Assembly: GCF_043290135.1 (NCBI RefSeq)
Contig: NC_134710.1
Span: 138,828,332-138,892,331, forward strand
Reading direction: 5' to 3'
Source: Rhipicephalus microplus
Taxonomy: Eukaryota; Arthropoda; Arachnida; Ixodida; Ixodidae
DNA: 64,000 bases
A model generated the notes under the pieces. The model ran no database searches and had not been told where the DNA came from. It saw only the letters and a list, made by a program, of their open reading frames with translations. Each line of letters opens with the position of its first letter. Position 1 is the stretch's first letter. Shown here piece by piece: positions 34,224 through 44,782 of the stretch. The translations under genes and the position numbers were made by a program.

Positions 34224-37200
34224 TTTTTTTTTTCTTTATTGCCTGTTTTCGGCTCACGTAAACAATACACACATTAACTGATACACAACACAATCCAAAA
34301 CATTGTAAAAACCGTGGCTCAAACGATGTGGCCACGCATCTGTTAAAATGTTTTTATCGTCGATAGTAATTCGACGCGCGGCAACCATTCTGGGGGGAAT
34401 TCCTCCAACTTTTGTTCATCCACAAAATTTCTTATATACTCTTTGAAGTACTGGGTGGGTGCTCGTGCATCTACATCAAAGTGCATGGCTGCCATCCTGG
34501 ATTTCCAAATGCTATGAAGAGCCAAAAGCATTATCATATCATATGGGGTACCATCGTCACTTTGTATTTGCAAATAGCGGATGCCATATGCATCAATGGG
34601 GAAATCTTTTTTGATCGTGCGCTGGAGCACGTCCCAAAGAAAAACAGCATCCCCGCAGTCAATGAATACATGCTCAATTGTCTCCTCCTTTCTGCATATT
34701 ATGCAATGCGTGCCCCAAGGAACGTAAAACCCCTTTGCAGCCATCCAGGTTTTGACGGTCAGCGTACCGGTATGTAATTTAAAAAAGAAATTCTTAGCAC
34801 CTGGCGATATTTTCATCGCCTTGACGCGCTTTAGTACAGTGTGGCCATGGCATACATTGTAAAGGGACCGATACAAAGGCACTGGTAAAAACATATCACG
34901 TAGGTCCTTGTACAACTTTCTTCGTCGGACTTGACTCAAGTATTCAAGTGAAAACCGCACTGACAGAAACCTACAAGAAAGTACAACTTCGCGGAGAAAG
35001 CCATAAACACCACCAGGCACGCTTCACGTTGATACAACCATGTTAGGCAAGTGTTGCCCCAGGCGAAGTTGACAGACAGTGCGAAGGAATGGGTTGTCGA
35101 CATCTCTAAAGAAACAAAATCGATTGACTACCTGTCTTAAAAACAAATGCGACAAGCCGAGTCCTCCATTTCGCACTCGAAGAAATAAATTGGTCCGACT
35201 CGATCTTTCCCAAGACGATTCCCACACAAAGACAGCGAACACACGGTGAAATTTTTGGATGTTTACCCTTGAACAATGTAAGACTTGTAAGATATACCAA
35301 ATTTTACTCACTAAGAATATGTTGCAAATTGTGGCTTTAGAAAACATAGACCAATTCCAGCCATTCCACTTGTTCACTCTTTCCCGCAGGTTATCCACTT
35401 GGCTCCTCCAGTACGAGTCGCTGTCTTTGTAGCATTCGAGGGGGGCACCCAAGTATTTCACCGGTGTCGTAACAAACCTTATGCTGGCAAAACTGTCTGG
35501 GGTTTCTGCCCAGTCACCGTGCCAAAAGCCAAGGCATTTTCCCCAGTTTACAGCGCTGCCACTTGCAACACAGAAGTTAGTAACGCATTTGACAGCATCT
35601 GCTATGCTGTCAGAGTCCGCGCAAAAAATGGCAATATCGTCCGCATAAGCCAACAGTCGGACTTCAACCTCGTGCAGCTTAAACCCACGAACACAGTCAT
35701 TCTTTATGACACTCAAACAAAAGGACTCTATGTACAAACAAAACAATAGTGGTGAGAGAGGACAACCCTGACGGACCGAACGCTTGACTGGGATGCGCTT
35801 CCCCACCACCTTGTTAACGATTAGCCGCGTTGAGCAGTCTCGGTACGCCATGACAACCCCCTCTTTGATTATTTTCCCTAAATTCACATAATCTAGGATG
35901 CACAGCAGAATTTCATGAGGCACCCTGTCAAAAGCTTTCTCGAGGTCGATTTGCAGCATTGCGATTCGCGCACCAATAGCGTCGCAACATTCGAGGATGC
36001 TCCGGGCTGCGTGTATATTCGTGAGGATAGTTCGACCTTTAATGCCGCACGTCTGATGCGGCCCCACGAGCTCCGTAATGACTGTTTGCAACCTTTTAGC
36101 TAGGATTTTCATGAATATCTTGTAATCTCCATTAGTGAGGCAGATTGGGCGGTAAGAATTTACTTTGCGCAGTGCAACGGGGTCTTCCGATTTTGGTATA
36201 AGAACAGTGTGAGATGATGAAAAGGACGGGGGTAATATTTTCAGCTCGAATGCCTCATTATAAACGTCGGCTAAGACTGGTGTTATTTCAAACTTGAAAC
36301 ATTTATAAAAGGCGGAAGTCAGACCATCAGGGCCAGGCGATTTCCCGGGATGCATACTTTCAATAGCACTGTTAACTTCCTCTTCCGAAATGGGTTCCTC
36401 CAATAATTCTTTTGCATTATTGTCGAGCTTCGGCATCAGCGGTAAAAAATCTTTTTTAAAACGATCGACATCAACTGAGCTGGCGGCGAATAAACCATGG
36501 AAGTGCTCAAAGAAAGCACGCTCGATAACATCTGCGACATCGCTGACCTCACCCTCGTGTTCAATTTCTGTTATCTGATTACGACGCGCATGCCACTTTT
36601 CTGAGCCCAACGCCCTTTTTGACGGCGCTTCTGCCGTTATCAGTCGCTCGGCTCTTGCCCGAACCATAGCACCGCGGTATCTTTCGACATCGAACCGCTC
36701 AATTTTACTTTCCAACGCGCGAATATCTTCAAGAAACATGCCGGGCATTCTACATTCTTCGAGGAGCAATTTTTCCAGGTTTCTGCGCATGAGCTTTTCT
36801 TCTGCTCCTTTTTCTCTACTTATAGCGCTCGAGCGTTCCAAAGCCTTCAATTTAACGACCTGCTTGAAGTTCTCCCATTTTTCTCTAAACGTCTTTTTAC
36901 TGCGAACTTTCATTTTTTCAACTTCCGTCATTACTTCCTCCATAAATTTTTCATCACTCAGCAGATTCGAATTCAATTTCCATAGTTGCCACTCGAAGGC
37001 CCTTTTCATTTCTTTCGTGCTAGCTACTACAAAGCTAACCAAGCAGTGGTCACTAAATGAAACGGCGTTAACACGGTATGCCTTGCAAATCGGTACCAAT
37101 TCTACACTCACGTACGCCCTATCTAGTCGGGCATGGCTGGCTGCCTGAAAGTGGGTGTACTGCATAGTCCGGCCACCACCGAGACATTCAGCCACATCCT

Positions 37201-37362
37201 CCAAACCATGTTCTCTTACCATATCGCTTAAGACAGCCGTACTTGCATCCCTGTAAGGTCGTTCGCTAGTTTTGTCTTTGGCTGAAAGGACGCAGTTGAA
37301 ATCGCCAATAATGATTAGAAGCCTATTACATTTGGTATACTGCTTCAGTTGTTCAAAAAATA
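34224..37362 (-). mobile_element. 5'-truncated family A retrotransposon (element 2)
   Basis: About 3.14 kb nearly identical to the 3' part of element 1. It begins at codon 127 of ORF2 and has lost ORF1 and half of the endonuclease domain, then runs to AATAAAG plus about 11 A. It sits at the same 5S position and in the same orientation as element 1, but its target duplication is shorter (18 bp), so it is an independent insertion rather than a copy made with the array. Truncation at the 5' end is the usual result of incomplete reverse transcription. It cannot move by itself. Confidence 0.95.
34343..37362 (-). pseudogene. ORF2 remnant, APE/RT protein (element 2)
   Basis: The remnant covers residues 127 to 1132 of the element 1 protein. 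It keeps the GDFN and SDH endonuclease motifs, the complete RT with YADD and the C-terminal CCHC knuckle. A TGA at 35024-35026 replaces the codon for C906, separating the last 226 residues. Otherwise I see only six amino acid differences from element 1 (positions 344, 365, 484, 593, 719 and 1073), so the two insertions are young. There is no start codon at the truncated end; the first internal Met is residue 174 (37222). Confidence 0.94.
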
Positions 37363-37380
37363 CAGCATGGTATGGCCGAT
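37363..37380. repeat. Target-site duplication, element 2, 5' copy
   Basis: Matches 34206-34223; it directly follows the truncated ORF2 sequence ending AAAAAATA on the plus strand. Confidence 0.92.
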
Positions 37381-37383
37381 GGC
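37363..37383 (-). pseudogene. 5S gene split by element 2: 5' stub (nt 1-21)
   Basis: First 21 nt of 5S with its normal upstream region. Confidence 0.95.
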
Positions 37384-38087
37384 GAAAATCGACATTTTAC
37401 AACACAATCTATAACGAACTGCAAGCGATTTCTATCTTTTCAAGTTACCGTTAACGGCTTATGCAGCGTGTTATATTATCCTGGTAAAAAACTTCGAAGG
37501 TACGTGACAATAATGTCTGTTGTTCTCCGGCAGAGAGCTTGCTCTGTTCCTTCGCTGGGGCGCAGCAGCACGGGCGCACCAACGTTCACGCACAGCTCTG
37601 TGTGCAATTGCGGGCCGCCGCCACCGGCCATGCTCGTAAGTCATTTTCTGTAACTTAACGAACGTCTGTTGCGTCGGCTTTTATAACTGAGTGGCACACG
37701 AGGGACCGACATAAAGCAGGAATATTGGAATGCCCATTAATGCTATTGTAACCTGCCACGGTGGTCTCGTGGCAAAGGCACTCGGATGCTGACCCGCAAG
37801 TCACGCCCCCCCCCCCCCCCCCACCCCCGCCCTGTTCCTTCTTTGAACAAAAATAAAAGAAAAGATAAAGGAAGGATGAGAAAAAAAAATAGAGTATGTC
37901 ACGCGCACTGGGTGCAACATTTAAACACATGTGCGCACGCATCAAATTTTGATTGCCTATATACGTAAGGTCATGTGCGCGATTGATACGGGCAACCAAA
38001 CACGTCGCAAAATTAAACAACTCTCTCCTTCTCCCTACGTTCCTTCTCTGCAATAAAAAAGAGAAATTTCGAAAAGTAAAAGAAGGT

Positions 38088-38205
38088 GCCATCAGCACTT
38101 GGTGTTCCCAGGTGGTCTCCCTCCCAAGTACTGACCGAGCCCAATGCTGCTTAGCTTCGGTGATCGGACGAGAACCGGCGCATTCAGCATGGTATGGCCG
38201 ATGGC
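38088..38205 (-). rRNA. 5S ribosomal RNA gene
   Basis: G106 to A variant; the only intact 5S gene between elements 2 and 3. Confidence 0.96.
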
Positions 38206-38906
38206 GAAAATCGACATTTTACAACACAATCTATAACGAACTGCAAGCGATTTCTATCTTTTCAAGTTACCGTTAACGGCTTATGCAGCGTGTTATATTA
38301 TCCTGGTAAAAAACTTCGAAGGTACGTGACAATAATGTCTGTTGTTCTCCGGCAGAGAGCTTGCACTGTTCCTTCGCTGGGGCGCACCAGCACGGGCGCA
38401 CCAACGTTCACGCACAGCTCTGTGTGCAATTGCGGGCCGCCGCCACCGGCCATGCTCGTAAGTCATTTTCTGTAACTTAACGAACGTCTGTTGCGTCGGC
38501 TTTTATAACTGAGTGGCACACGAGGGACCGACATAAAGCAGGAATATTGGAATGCCCATTAATGCTATTGTAACCTGCCACGGTGGTCTCGTGGCAAAGG
38601 CACTCGGATGCTGACCCGCAAGTCACGCCCCCCCCCCCCCCACCCCCGCCCTGTTCCTTCTTTGAACAAAAATAAAAGAAAAGATAAAGGAAGGATGAGA
38701 AAAAAAAATAGAGTATGTCACGCGCACTGGGTGCAACATTTACACACATGTGCGCACGCATCAAATTTTGATTGCCTATATACGTAAGGTCATGTGCGCG
38801 ATTGATACGGGCAACCAAACACGTCGCAAAATTAAACAACTCTCTCCTTCTCCCTACGTTCCTTCTCTGCAATAAAAAAGAGAAATTTCGAAAAGTAAAA
38901 GAAGGT

Positions 38907-39021
38907 GCCATCAGCACTCGGTGTTCCCAGGTGGTCTCCCTCCCAAGTACTGACCGAGCCCAATGCTGCTTAGCTTCGGTGATCGGACGAGAACCGGCGC
39001 ATTCAGCATGGTATGGCCGAT
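38907..39021 (-). pseudogene. 5S gene split by element 3: 3' part (nt 4-118)
   Basis: Consensus 5S from about nt 4 onward joined to the poly(A) end of element 3; the internal control region is intact. Confidence 0.95.
39005..39021. repeat. Target-site duplication, element 3, 3' copy
   Basis: AGCATGGTATGGCCGAT, repeated at 43947-43963; 16-17 bp. Confidence 0.92.
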
Positions 39022-39156
39022 TTTTTTTTTTTTCTTTATTACCTGGTTCTGGTAAACTTACATGTAACTCAAAGGACACAGACAATAAAATCGCGCAATG
39101 TACAATGCACATAGGTAGTGTCTCTAGTGCTCCAGCCTATTGCTGGTGTCGTTGCG

Positions 39157-42100
39157 TTAAAATTCGGGCAGAGTCACAAGATTATCTACCCGCGGGAGCC
39201 AGTCAGGTGGCTCGGGTACAGCTTTTTGAACAGAGAGAAACCAGTCTATGCTCTCACGAAAATAGGCTCGAGCCGGCCGCGCATCTTTGTCGAAATGGTA
39301 GCCCGCCATTCTCGCTCTCCACAATGAGTGGAGGCCCAGGAGCATGATTGCATCGTATGGTACCCCGTCTTCGTTTTCAACATTCAGGAACCGGATTCCA
39401 TACGGGTACAATGGAAGGTCTTTCTTAATAGCTCTCTGCAGCACGTCCTGAAATACACGCCCTCCCAACAATGCAAGAAGACGTGGTCAATTGTTTCTGG
39501 TGCCTTGCAAATTATGCAATGGGATCCCCAAGGGGAAAAACATCCCTTTGCTTCCAAAAACACTTTCACTGGCAATGTGCCCGAGTGCAGCTTAAAGAAG
39601 AATGTTTTGCTTGCAGGCTGTACTTGCATGTTTTTAACCCTTTTTAAAACATTGCTTCCTGGTCCTCCGCTGTGTATAGCCCGATAAAGCGGTACTGGAA
39701 ACACAATGTCACACAAAGCGAAATAAAGCTCTTTTCTTTTTACGCTCCACAGGTATTCGTTTGAAAATCTCACAGAAAGGAATTTTATACTCGACACAAC
39801 TTCTCGATAGAACCCACCAATCCCTCCTGCACAGGCCTCGGTAGTCACAACATATCCAGGGAGATATCTGCTGAGGTGCAGTTGACAAAAGGTACGCAGG
39901 AATGGATCGGTAAGGCCTCTAAAAAACAAAAACCTGTTCACAAGTTGCCGTAAAAACAGGTGACCGAGGCCTAGGCCCCCGTCTTTAACCCGTCTGAACA
40001 AGTTGGTTCGGCTGCACCGTTCCCACTGGGAAGCCCATACAAAGACAGCGAATATCCGGTTTAACTTCTGCACATTAGTTCGCGAGCAGTGCAGCACCTG
40101 CAGCACGTACCAAAGCTTGCTTATAAAGAACAGGTTGCAGACGGTGGCTCTGGCAAAGATTGACAGGCTCGCCCCCCTCCACTTCTCGGCTTTTTCCTGC
40201 ATATCTTTAACTTGGTTCTGCCAATATTGGGCACTGTCTCGATACGCATCGAGCGGGACGCCCAAGTACTTGCCCGGGACTGTCGCCCAGGGCACATTTG
40301 CAAAGTGGTCAGGTTTCGTGTGCCAGGATCCGTGCCAGAGCCCGAGACTCTTGGACCAATTGACGCCGCTTCCTGTGACATGGCTGAACTCGCGAACAGT
40401 GTCAACTGCCTGTTTAATACTACTTTGGTCTGTTGAAAAAATGGCCACATCGTCAGCATAAGCAAGCAGCTTGACTTCTGAAGCTTGTAGCCGGAAGCCA
40501 TTTATACGCGTGTCATTTAGAATGGCTAAGCAAAGGGTTTCAATATACAAGCAAAATAACAGGGGGCTGAGGGGACAACCCTGGCGCACCGAACGTCGCA
40601 CACTAATGGGGGACCCAAGGCTCTTATTCACAATCAATCTTGTTGTACAGTTTCGGTACGCCAGGGCCACTCCATCACAAATAACTGAACCAACATTAGC
40701 ATGGTCCAAAACAGCAAATAATAGGCTATGATCCACACAGTCAAATGCCTTCTCAAAATCTATTTGTAAAATGGCGACTCGTTCATCAGAGTAATCACAA
40801 CACTCGAGAACACTGCGTGCCTTATGGATATTTAGGACAATCGAGCGACCTTTAATGCCACATGTTTGGTGCGGCCCGACGATGTCCTTCATAACCGTCT
40901 GCAATCTTCGGGCTAATACTTTCATATAAATTTTGTACTCGACATTTGTCAGAGCTATAGATCGATATGCTGTTACAGATCTCAGTTTATGGACATCCTC
41001 TGTTTTTGGAATCAGGACTGTATGGGATGAGCTGTATGATGAAGGCAACGTATTTACTTTATACGCTTCATTATATATGAAAGTCAAAAGAGGGCTGATT
41101 TCGTCTTTAAACTCTTTGTAAAAAGCGGCAGTGAAACCGTCCGGTCCCGGCGACTTTCCCGGGTTTAACTTATTTATGGCTTCCTCTACCTCGGCAACGG
41201 TTATCTTACTTTCCAGACTCTTTTTTCTGTCATCGTCGAGACGGGGCATGACAGTCAAAAATTTTTCCTTGAAGGCTTCACAGTCAGTCACGTGCAATGC
41301 GAACAGCTTGCGATAATGCTCCGCGAAAGCTGTCGCTATACCTTCCGTGTCGGTTGATAAGATACCGCCCCACTCTATCTCCCGTATGTGGTTATTTTCG
41401 GCGCGTGATTTTTCCAGTCTAAGCGCGCGTCTAGACGGTGCTTCGCCCGCCGCGGTATCTTCCGCCCTTGCTCTCACGAGCGCACCCCGATAACGCTGTT
41501 CGTCCAGCAGTTCTAACTTTTGTTTTATTTTTCTTATATCTTCGATCCATTTACCGGGGGCTAAACCTTCATACTTCACTAGCTTTTCGAGAAGCGCTTT
41601 CAATTCAGTCTCTTTTCTTCTCTCCTCAAGTCGGATGCACGTGGCCCTATCAATGGCTTTTAATTTCAAAGTTTCCTTGCAAAGCTCCCACTGCTGCCAA
41701 ATGTGAAGGTGTTTGCTAGCGTCTATCTTGCTAATTGCCTCCTTTACGTATAAAGTAAATTCTTCGTCCTGGAGAAGCTTACTATTAAATTTCCATGTTT
41801 CCCACGAGAAACCATTGCGTTTCTTTACAGTTCCAATCGAGCACAAGACTGCACAGTGGTCAGAAAATGACACCGGGACAACATCGTAACTAGAACACAT
41901 CGGAAGAATGTCAACAGATACGTAAATGCGGTCGAGTCTCGCGTGACTTGGGCCCTCAAATCGCGTGAACCTAACCGAACTCACACACCCGAGACACTCT
42001 GCCACATCCTCAAGGCACCAGCCCTCAAGAATCCGTGCCAACACGACCGTGCTGTTATCTCTGAAACTTCGAGTGCTTGTCTTGTCATGTGCACTGAGAA

Positions 42101-42581
42101 CACAGTTAAAATCGCCCAAAACTACTAACTTCTTTCCTTCAACAAGCTGCTGTTCTAGGCCGTGAAAGAAAAGGGCCCTGTCTTCTACCCTGTTGGGCGC
42201 GTACACGCACATAATACGCCACTCGTCGTTATTCAGTGAGAAGTCAACCATGGCACACCGGCCAGCTGCGCAGGAAAAATGGGCGTTAACTTGCAGCCCC
42301 GGAAGCTTCTTTACAAAAAGTATACAGCCAGCCGATGTGCCTACGGCATGACTGACAACCACAAAAAACCTTGACGCGAAAAGTCGCACCATGCTGCCGG
42401 TCTCCTCATCACCGTCAACTTTCGTCTCCTGCACTGCTAGGACGTCTATATCTCGTTCCGTTACAAGTCTATAAAGCTGGGTTTGCTTTCTTTTCGTTGC
42501 CAGACCCCTAACGTTGATGGTAGCGACCTTTAACGGAGTTATAGGCGCCATTTTAACGGAAGGAAGGGAGACCTGCAGCAT
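39157..42581 (-). pseudogene. ORF2: APE endonuclease / reverse transcriptase with frameshift (element 3)
   Basis: The main frame runs 1065 residues. Numbered from the ATG at 42581, the endonuclease motifs are NVRG (23-26), QETK (51-54), GDFN (156-159) and SDH (240-242). RT motifs are QIDFEKAFD (606-614), RQGCPLSP (666-673) and YADD (708-711). A C-terminal CIIC...H...C knuckle follows near residue 1030. Just after the knuckle, at about 39458-39470, one base is apparently missing and the family-like C-terminus (QDVLQRAIKKDLP onward) continues in another frame to 39157. The ATG at 42551 matches the element 1 start; the one at 42581 lies in the conserved inter-ORF motif. The frameshift could be real or a sequencing error. 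Confidence 0.92.
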
Positions 42582-42592
42582 GGCGCTTACCT
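42579..42592 (-). promoter_or_regulatory. Conserved inter-ORF motif (element 3)
   Basis: Same 14 bases as in element 1 (14112-14125), 18 nt after the ORF1 stop codon. Here the ATG of the motif is in frame with ORF2 and adds ten residues before the homologous start. Confidence 0.45.
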
Positions 42593-42610
42593 CTCGCGTC
42601 TAGCACAAGG

Positions 42611-43906
42611 CTAGACGGCGCCATCGCTGGCATTGTCGTCCGGCGGAACGGTGGGGCCTTGACCCACGTTCTCGCCATTGCCGACTCGCTTGTCGGCCGT
42701 CAGGTTCGGGCGCGGCCGAAGGGAAGGCCGCCGTCCTTGGGCTGTTTTAGCAGGAGGTTCCTCGACACCGGGCACCACCGTCTCATCACCGCCTTTGCTC
42801 GCCTGGGGGTGGGGCCGCTTCGAAGCAGCCACACTGTTCGATGAAGGGGCGCCGCTCTTCTCGAGCAGCGGCTCGTTCAGGCTTTTAAGCTCACCAGCCT
42901 GACGAGCTGCGGAGCACACCGTCGCCTTCGTCGTCGCCTCGGTAGCCACATTGGAGTCGCAAGACACTTTTACGGGCGTTGCCGCTACATCCTTCCCGGT
43001 GTCTCCTACGGGTGCTGGTCCCGCTGCCGGAGCTTCAACAGTCGAGGGTTCACTGCCGGAAGGCGATGACGACGCTTGTGGTCCCATCTGCTTGTTCGTC
43101 TCGTCGGTTCCCTGGGCAGCCTCCTCGGCCTCGACGACGTCCATAAGTTCGTCATGTTCGTCAGCCCTAGGGAGCCCGGTTGCCGACGCGTAGGTGCGGA
43201 CGCAGTCCGCGTCCACGTGTCCGTAACGCCGGCACTTCGAGCAGCGGGGCACCCTGCAATCTCGGCGCACGTGGCCCGTGCCGTGGCAACGCAGACACTG
43301 CATCGCCCGCCCGGGAACGACGACGAGGGCCAACTCACCGGCGACTCGAACCTGATGGGGGAGGTCATCCACCTTCACTCCCGGCTTCAGCTTTAGGAGA
43401 ACGCTTCTGGTGGTCGAGCCTTTCTCTCTCATGCCTTGCACACGCCACCGTTCGCGAGTCACTTCAGTGACATTGCCAAACGCGGCGAAGGCTGTCCTGA
43501 TGTCCTCATCTTGGACGCCGTACAACATCCAATGCAGGCGAATCTTTACCTGCTGATCTTCGGGGTCAATAATTACGCAACGACGACCCTTCACCTTCAA
43601 TTCTTTCATAGCGGCCAGTTTCTTCGTCGCTTCACCGCTGGTGAGGGTGACGGCCCAGACGTGGTTTATCTGGTACGCACCTAAAGCGACGACGTCGGGT
43701 AGCACTCCAGCCGTCGCCAGGGCATCTCTGAAGTCCTCGACCCTGTAGGGACGTTCACGCACGTCACCGTGCAAAAACAACGTGTTCAGTACAACACGGC
43801 CGGTGGGCAAGGTAGGCAGAACGATCTCGTAGTCCTTATCATCTTCGCCATCGATCCTGTTTCCACGGCCGGCGCGGGCCGTTATCGCCGCTCCGTCGGA
43901 GCACAT
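42611..43906 (-). CDS. ORF1: gag-like CCHC nucleic-acid-binding protein (element 3)
   Basis: 431 residues, open throughout. The N-terminus (MCSDGAAITARAGRG) matches ORF1 of element 1. An RRM-like region includes LHWMLYGVQDEDIRTAFAAF. The two CCHC knuckles lie at C204-C207-H212-C217 and C222-C225-H230-C235, almost the same positions as in element 1. A long Ser/Ala/Glu-rich low-complexity region follows, then a basic end with PPAKTAQGRRPSLRPRPN. It probably forms the RNA-protein particle with ORF2. The start at 43906 lies 40 nt inside the element; the frame stays open into the flanking 5S stub, to 43990. Confidence 0.9.
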   Translation of the reverse strand: MCSDGAAITARAGRGNRIDGEDDKDYEIVLPTLPTGRVVLNTLFLHGDVRERPYRVEDFRDALATAGVLPDVVALGAYQINHVWAVTLTSGEATKKLAAMKELKVKGRRCVIIDPEDQQVKIRLHWMLYGVQDEDIRTAFAAFGNVTEVTRERWRVQGMREKGSTTRSVLLKLKPGVKVDDLPHQVRVAGELALVVVPGRAMQCLRCHGTGHVRRDCRVPRCSKCRRYGHVDADCVRTYASATGLPRADEHDELMDVVEAEEAAQGTDETNKQMGPQASSSPSGSEPSTVEAPAAGPAPVGDTGKDVAATPVKVSCDSNVATEATTKATVCSAARQAGELKSLNEPLLEKSGAPSSNSVAASKRPHPQASKGGDETVVPGVEEPPAKTAQGRRPSLRPRPNLTADKRVGNGENVGQGPTVPPDDNASDGAV

Positions 43907-43946
43907 GATTCTGCGTCCGCTCGCTTGCGCTGCCGGAAGAAGAATG

Positions 43947-43963
43947 AGCATGGTATGGCCGAT
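43947..43963. repeat. Target-site duplication, element 3, 5' copy
   Basis: Matches 39005-39021 and marks the 5' end of element 3. Confidence 0.92.
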
Positions 43964-43966
43964 GGC
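43947..43966 (-). pseudogene. 5S gene split by element 3: 5' stub (nt 1-20)
   Basis: First 20 nt of 5S with its normal upstream region. Confidence 0.95.
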
Positions 43967-44664
43967 GAAAATCGACATTTTACAACACAATCTATAACGA
44001 ACTGCAAGCGATTTCTATCTTTTCAAGTTACCGTTAACGGCTTATGCAGCGTGTTATATTATCCTGGTAAAAAACTTCGAAGGTACGTGACAATAATGTC
44101 TGTTGTTCTCCGGCAGAGAGCTTGCTCTGTTCCTTCGCTGGGGCGCACCAGCACGGGCGCACCAACGTTCACGCACAGCTCTGTGTGCAATTGCGGGCCG
44201 CCGCCACCGGCCATGCTCGTAAGTCATTTTCTGTAACTTAACGAACGTCTGTTGCGTCGGCTTTTATAACTGAGTGGCACACGAGGGACCGACATAAAGC
44301 AGGAATATTGGAATGCCCATTAATGCTATTGTAACCTGCCACGGTGGTCTCGTGGCAAAGGCACTCGGATGCTGACCCGCAAGTCACGCCCCCCCCCCCC
44401 ACCCCCGCCCTGTTCCTTCTTTGAACAAAAATAAAAGAAAAGATAAAGGAAGGATGAGAAAAAAAATAGAGTATGTCACGCGCACTGGGTGCAACATTTA
44501 AACACATGTGCGCACGCATCAAATTTTGATTGCCTATATACGTAAGGTCATGTGCGCGATTGATACGGGCAACCAAACACGTCGCAAAATTAAACAACTC
44601 TCTCCTTCTCCCTACGTTCCTTCTCTGCAATAAAAAAGAGAAATTTCGAAAAGTAAAAGAAGGT

Positions 44665-44782
44665 GCCATCAGCACTCGGTGTTCCCAGGTGGTCTCCCTC
44701 CCAAGTACTGACCGAGCCCAATGCTGCTTAGCTTCGGTGATCGGACGAGAACCGGCGCATTCAGCATGGTATGGCCGATGGC
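44665..44782 (-). rRNA. 5S ribosomal RNA gene
   Basis: No difference from the reference copy noticed. Confidence 0.97.

Larger units (their letters stand above)
37363..39021 (-). repeat. 5S rDNA tandem array, block 3
   Basis: Two unit lengths between elements 2 and 3: the 5S stub of element 2, one intact 5S gene and the 5S gene split by element 3. Spacers are as elsewhere, with a TTTAAACAC to TTTACACAC change near 38743 that recurs near 52775. Confidence 0.97.
39022..43946 (-). mobile_element. Full-length 5S-specific non-LTR retrotransposon, family B (element 3)
   Basis: This LINE of about 4.92 kb has the same layout as element 1: a 40-nt leader, ORF1 (43906 to 42611), a short gap, ORF2 (42581 or 42551 to 39157, with a frameshift), a 3' UTR of about 120 nt, AATAAAG and about 12 A. 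Its proteins are readily alignable with family A but differ at a large share of residues, so it is a separate family rather than a subfamily. Orientation and insertion point match elements 1 and 2. The ORF2 frameshift suggests that this copy is not autonomous. Confidence 0.93.

Noticed and set aside
34224..37362. Element 2 as a segmental copy of the element 1 locus
   Set aside because: It has its own target duplication length and a different 5' junction, so an independent insertion explains it better.
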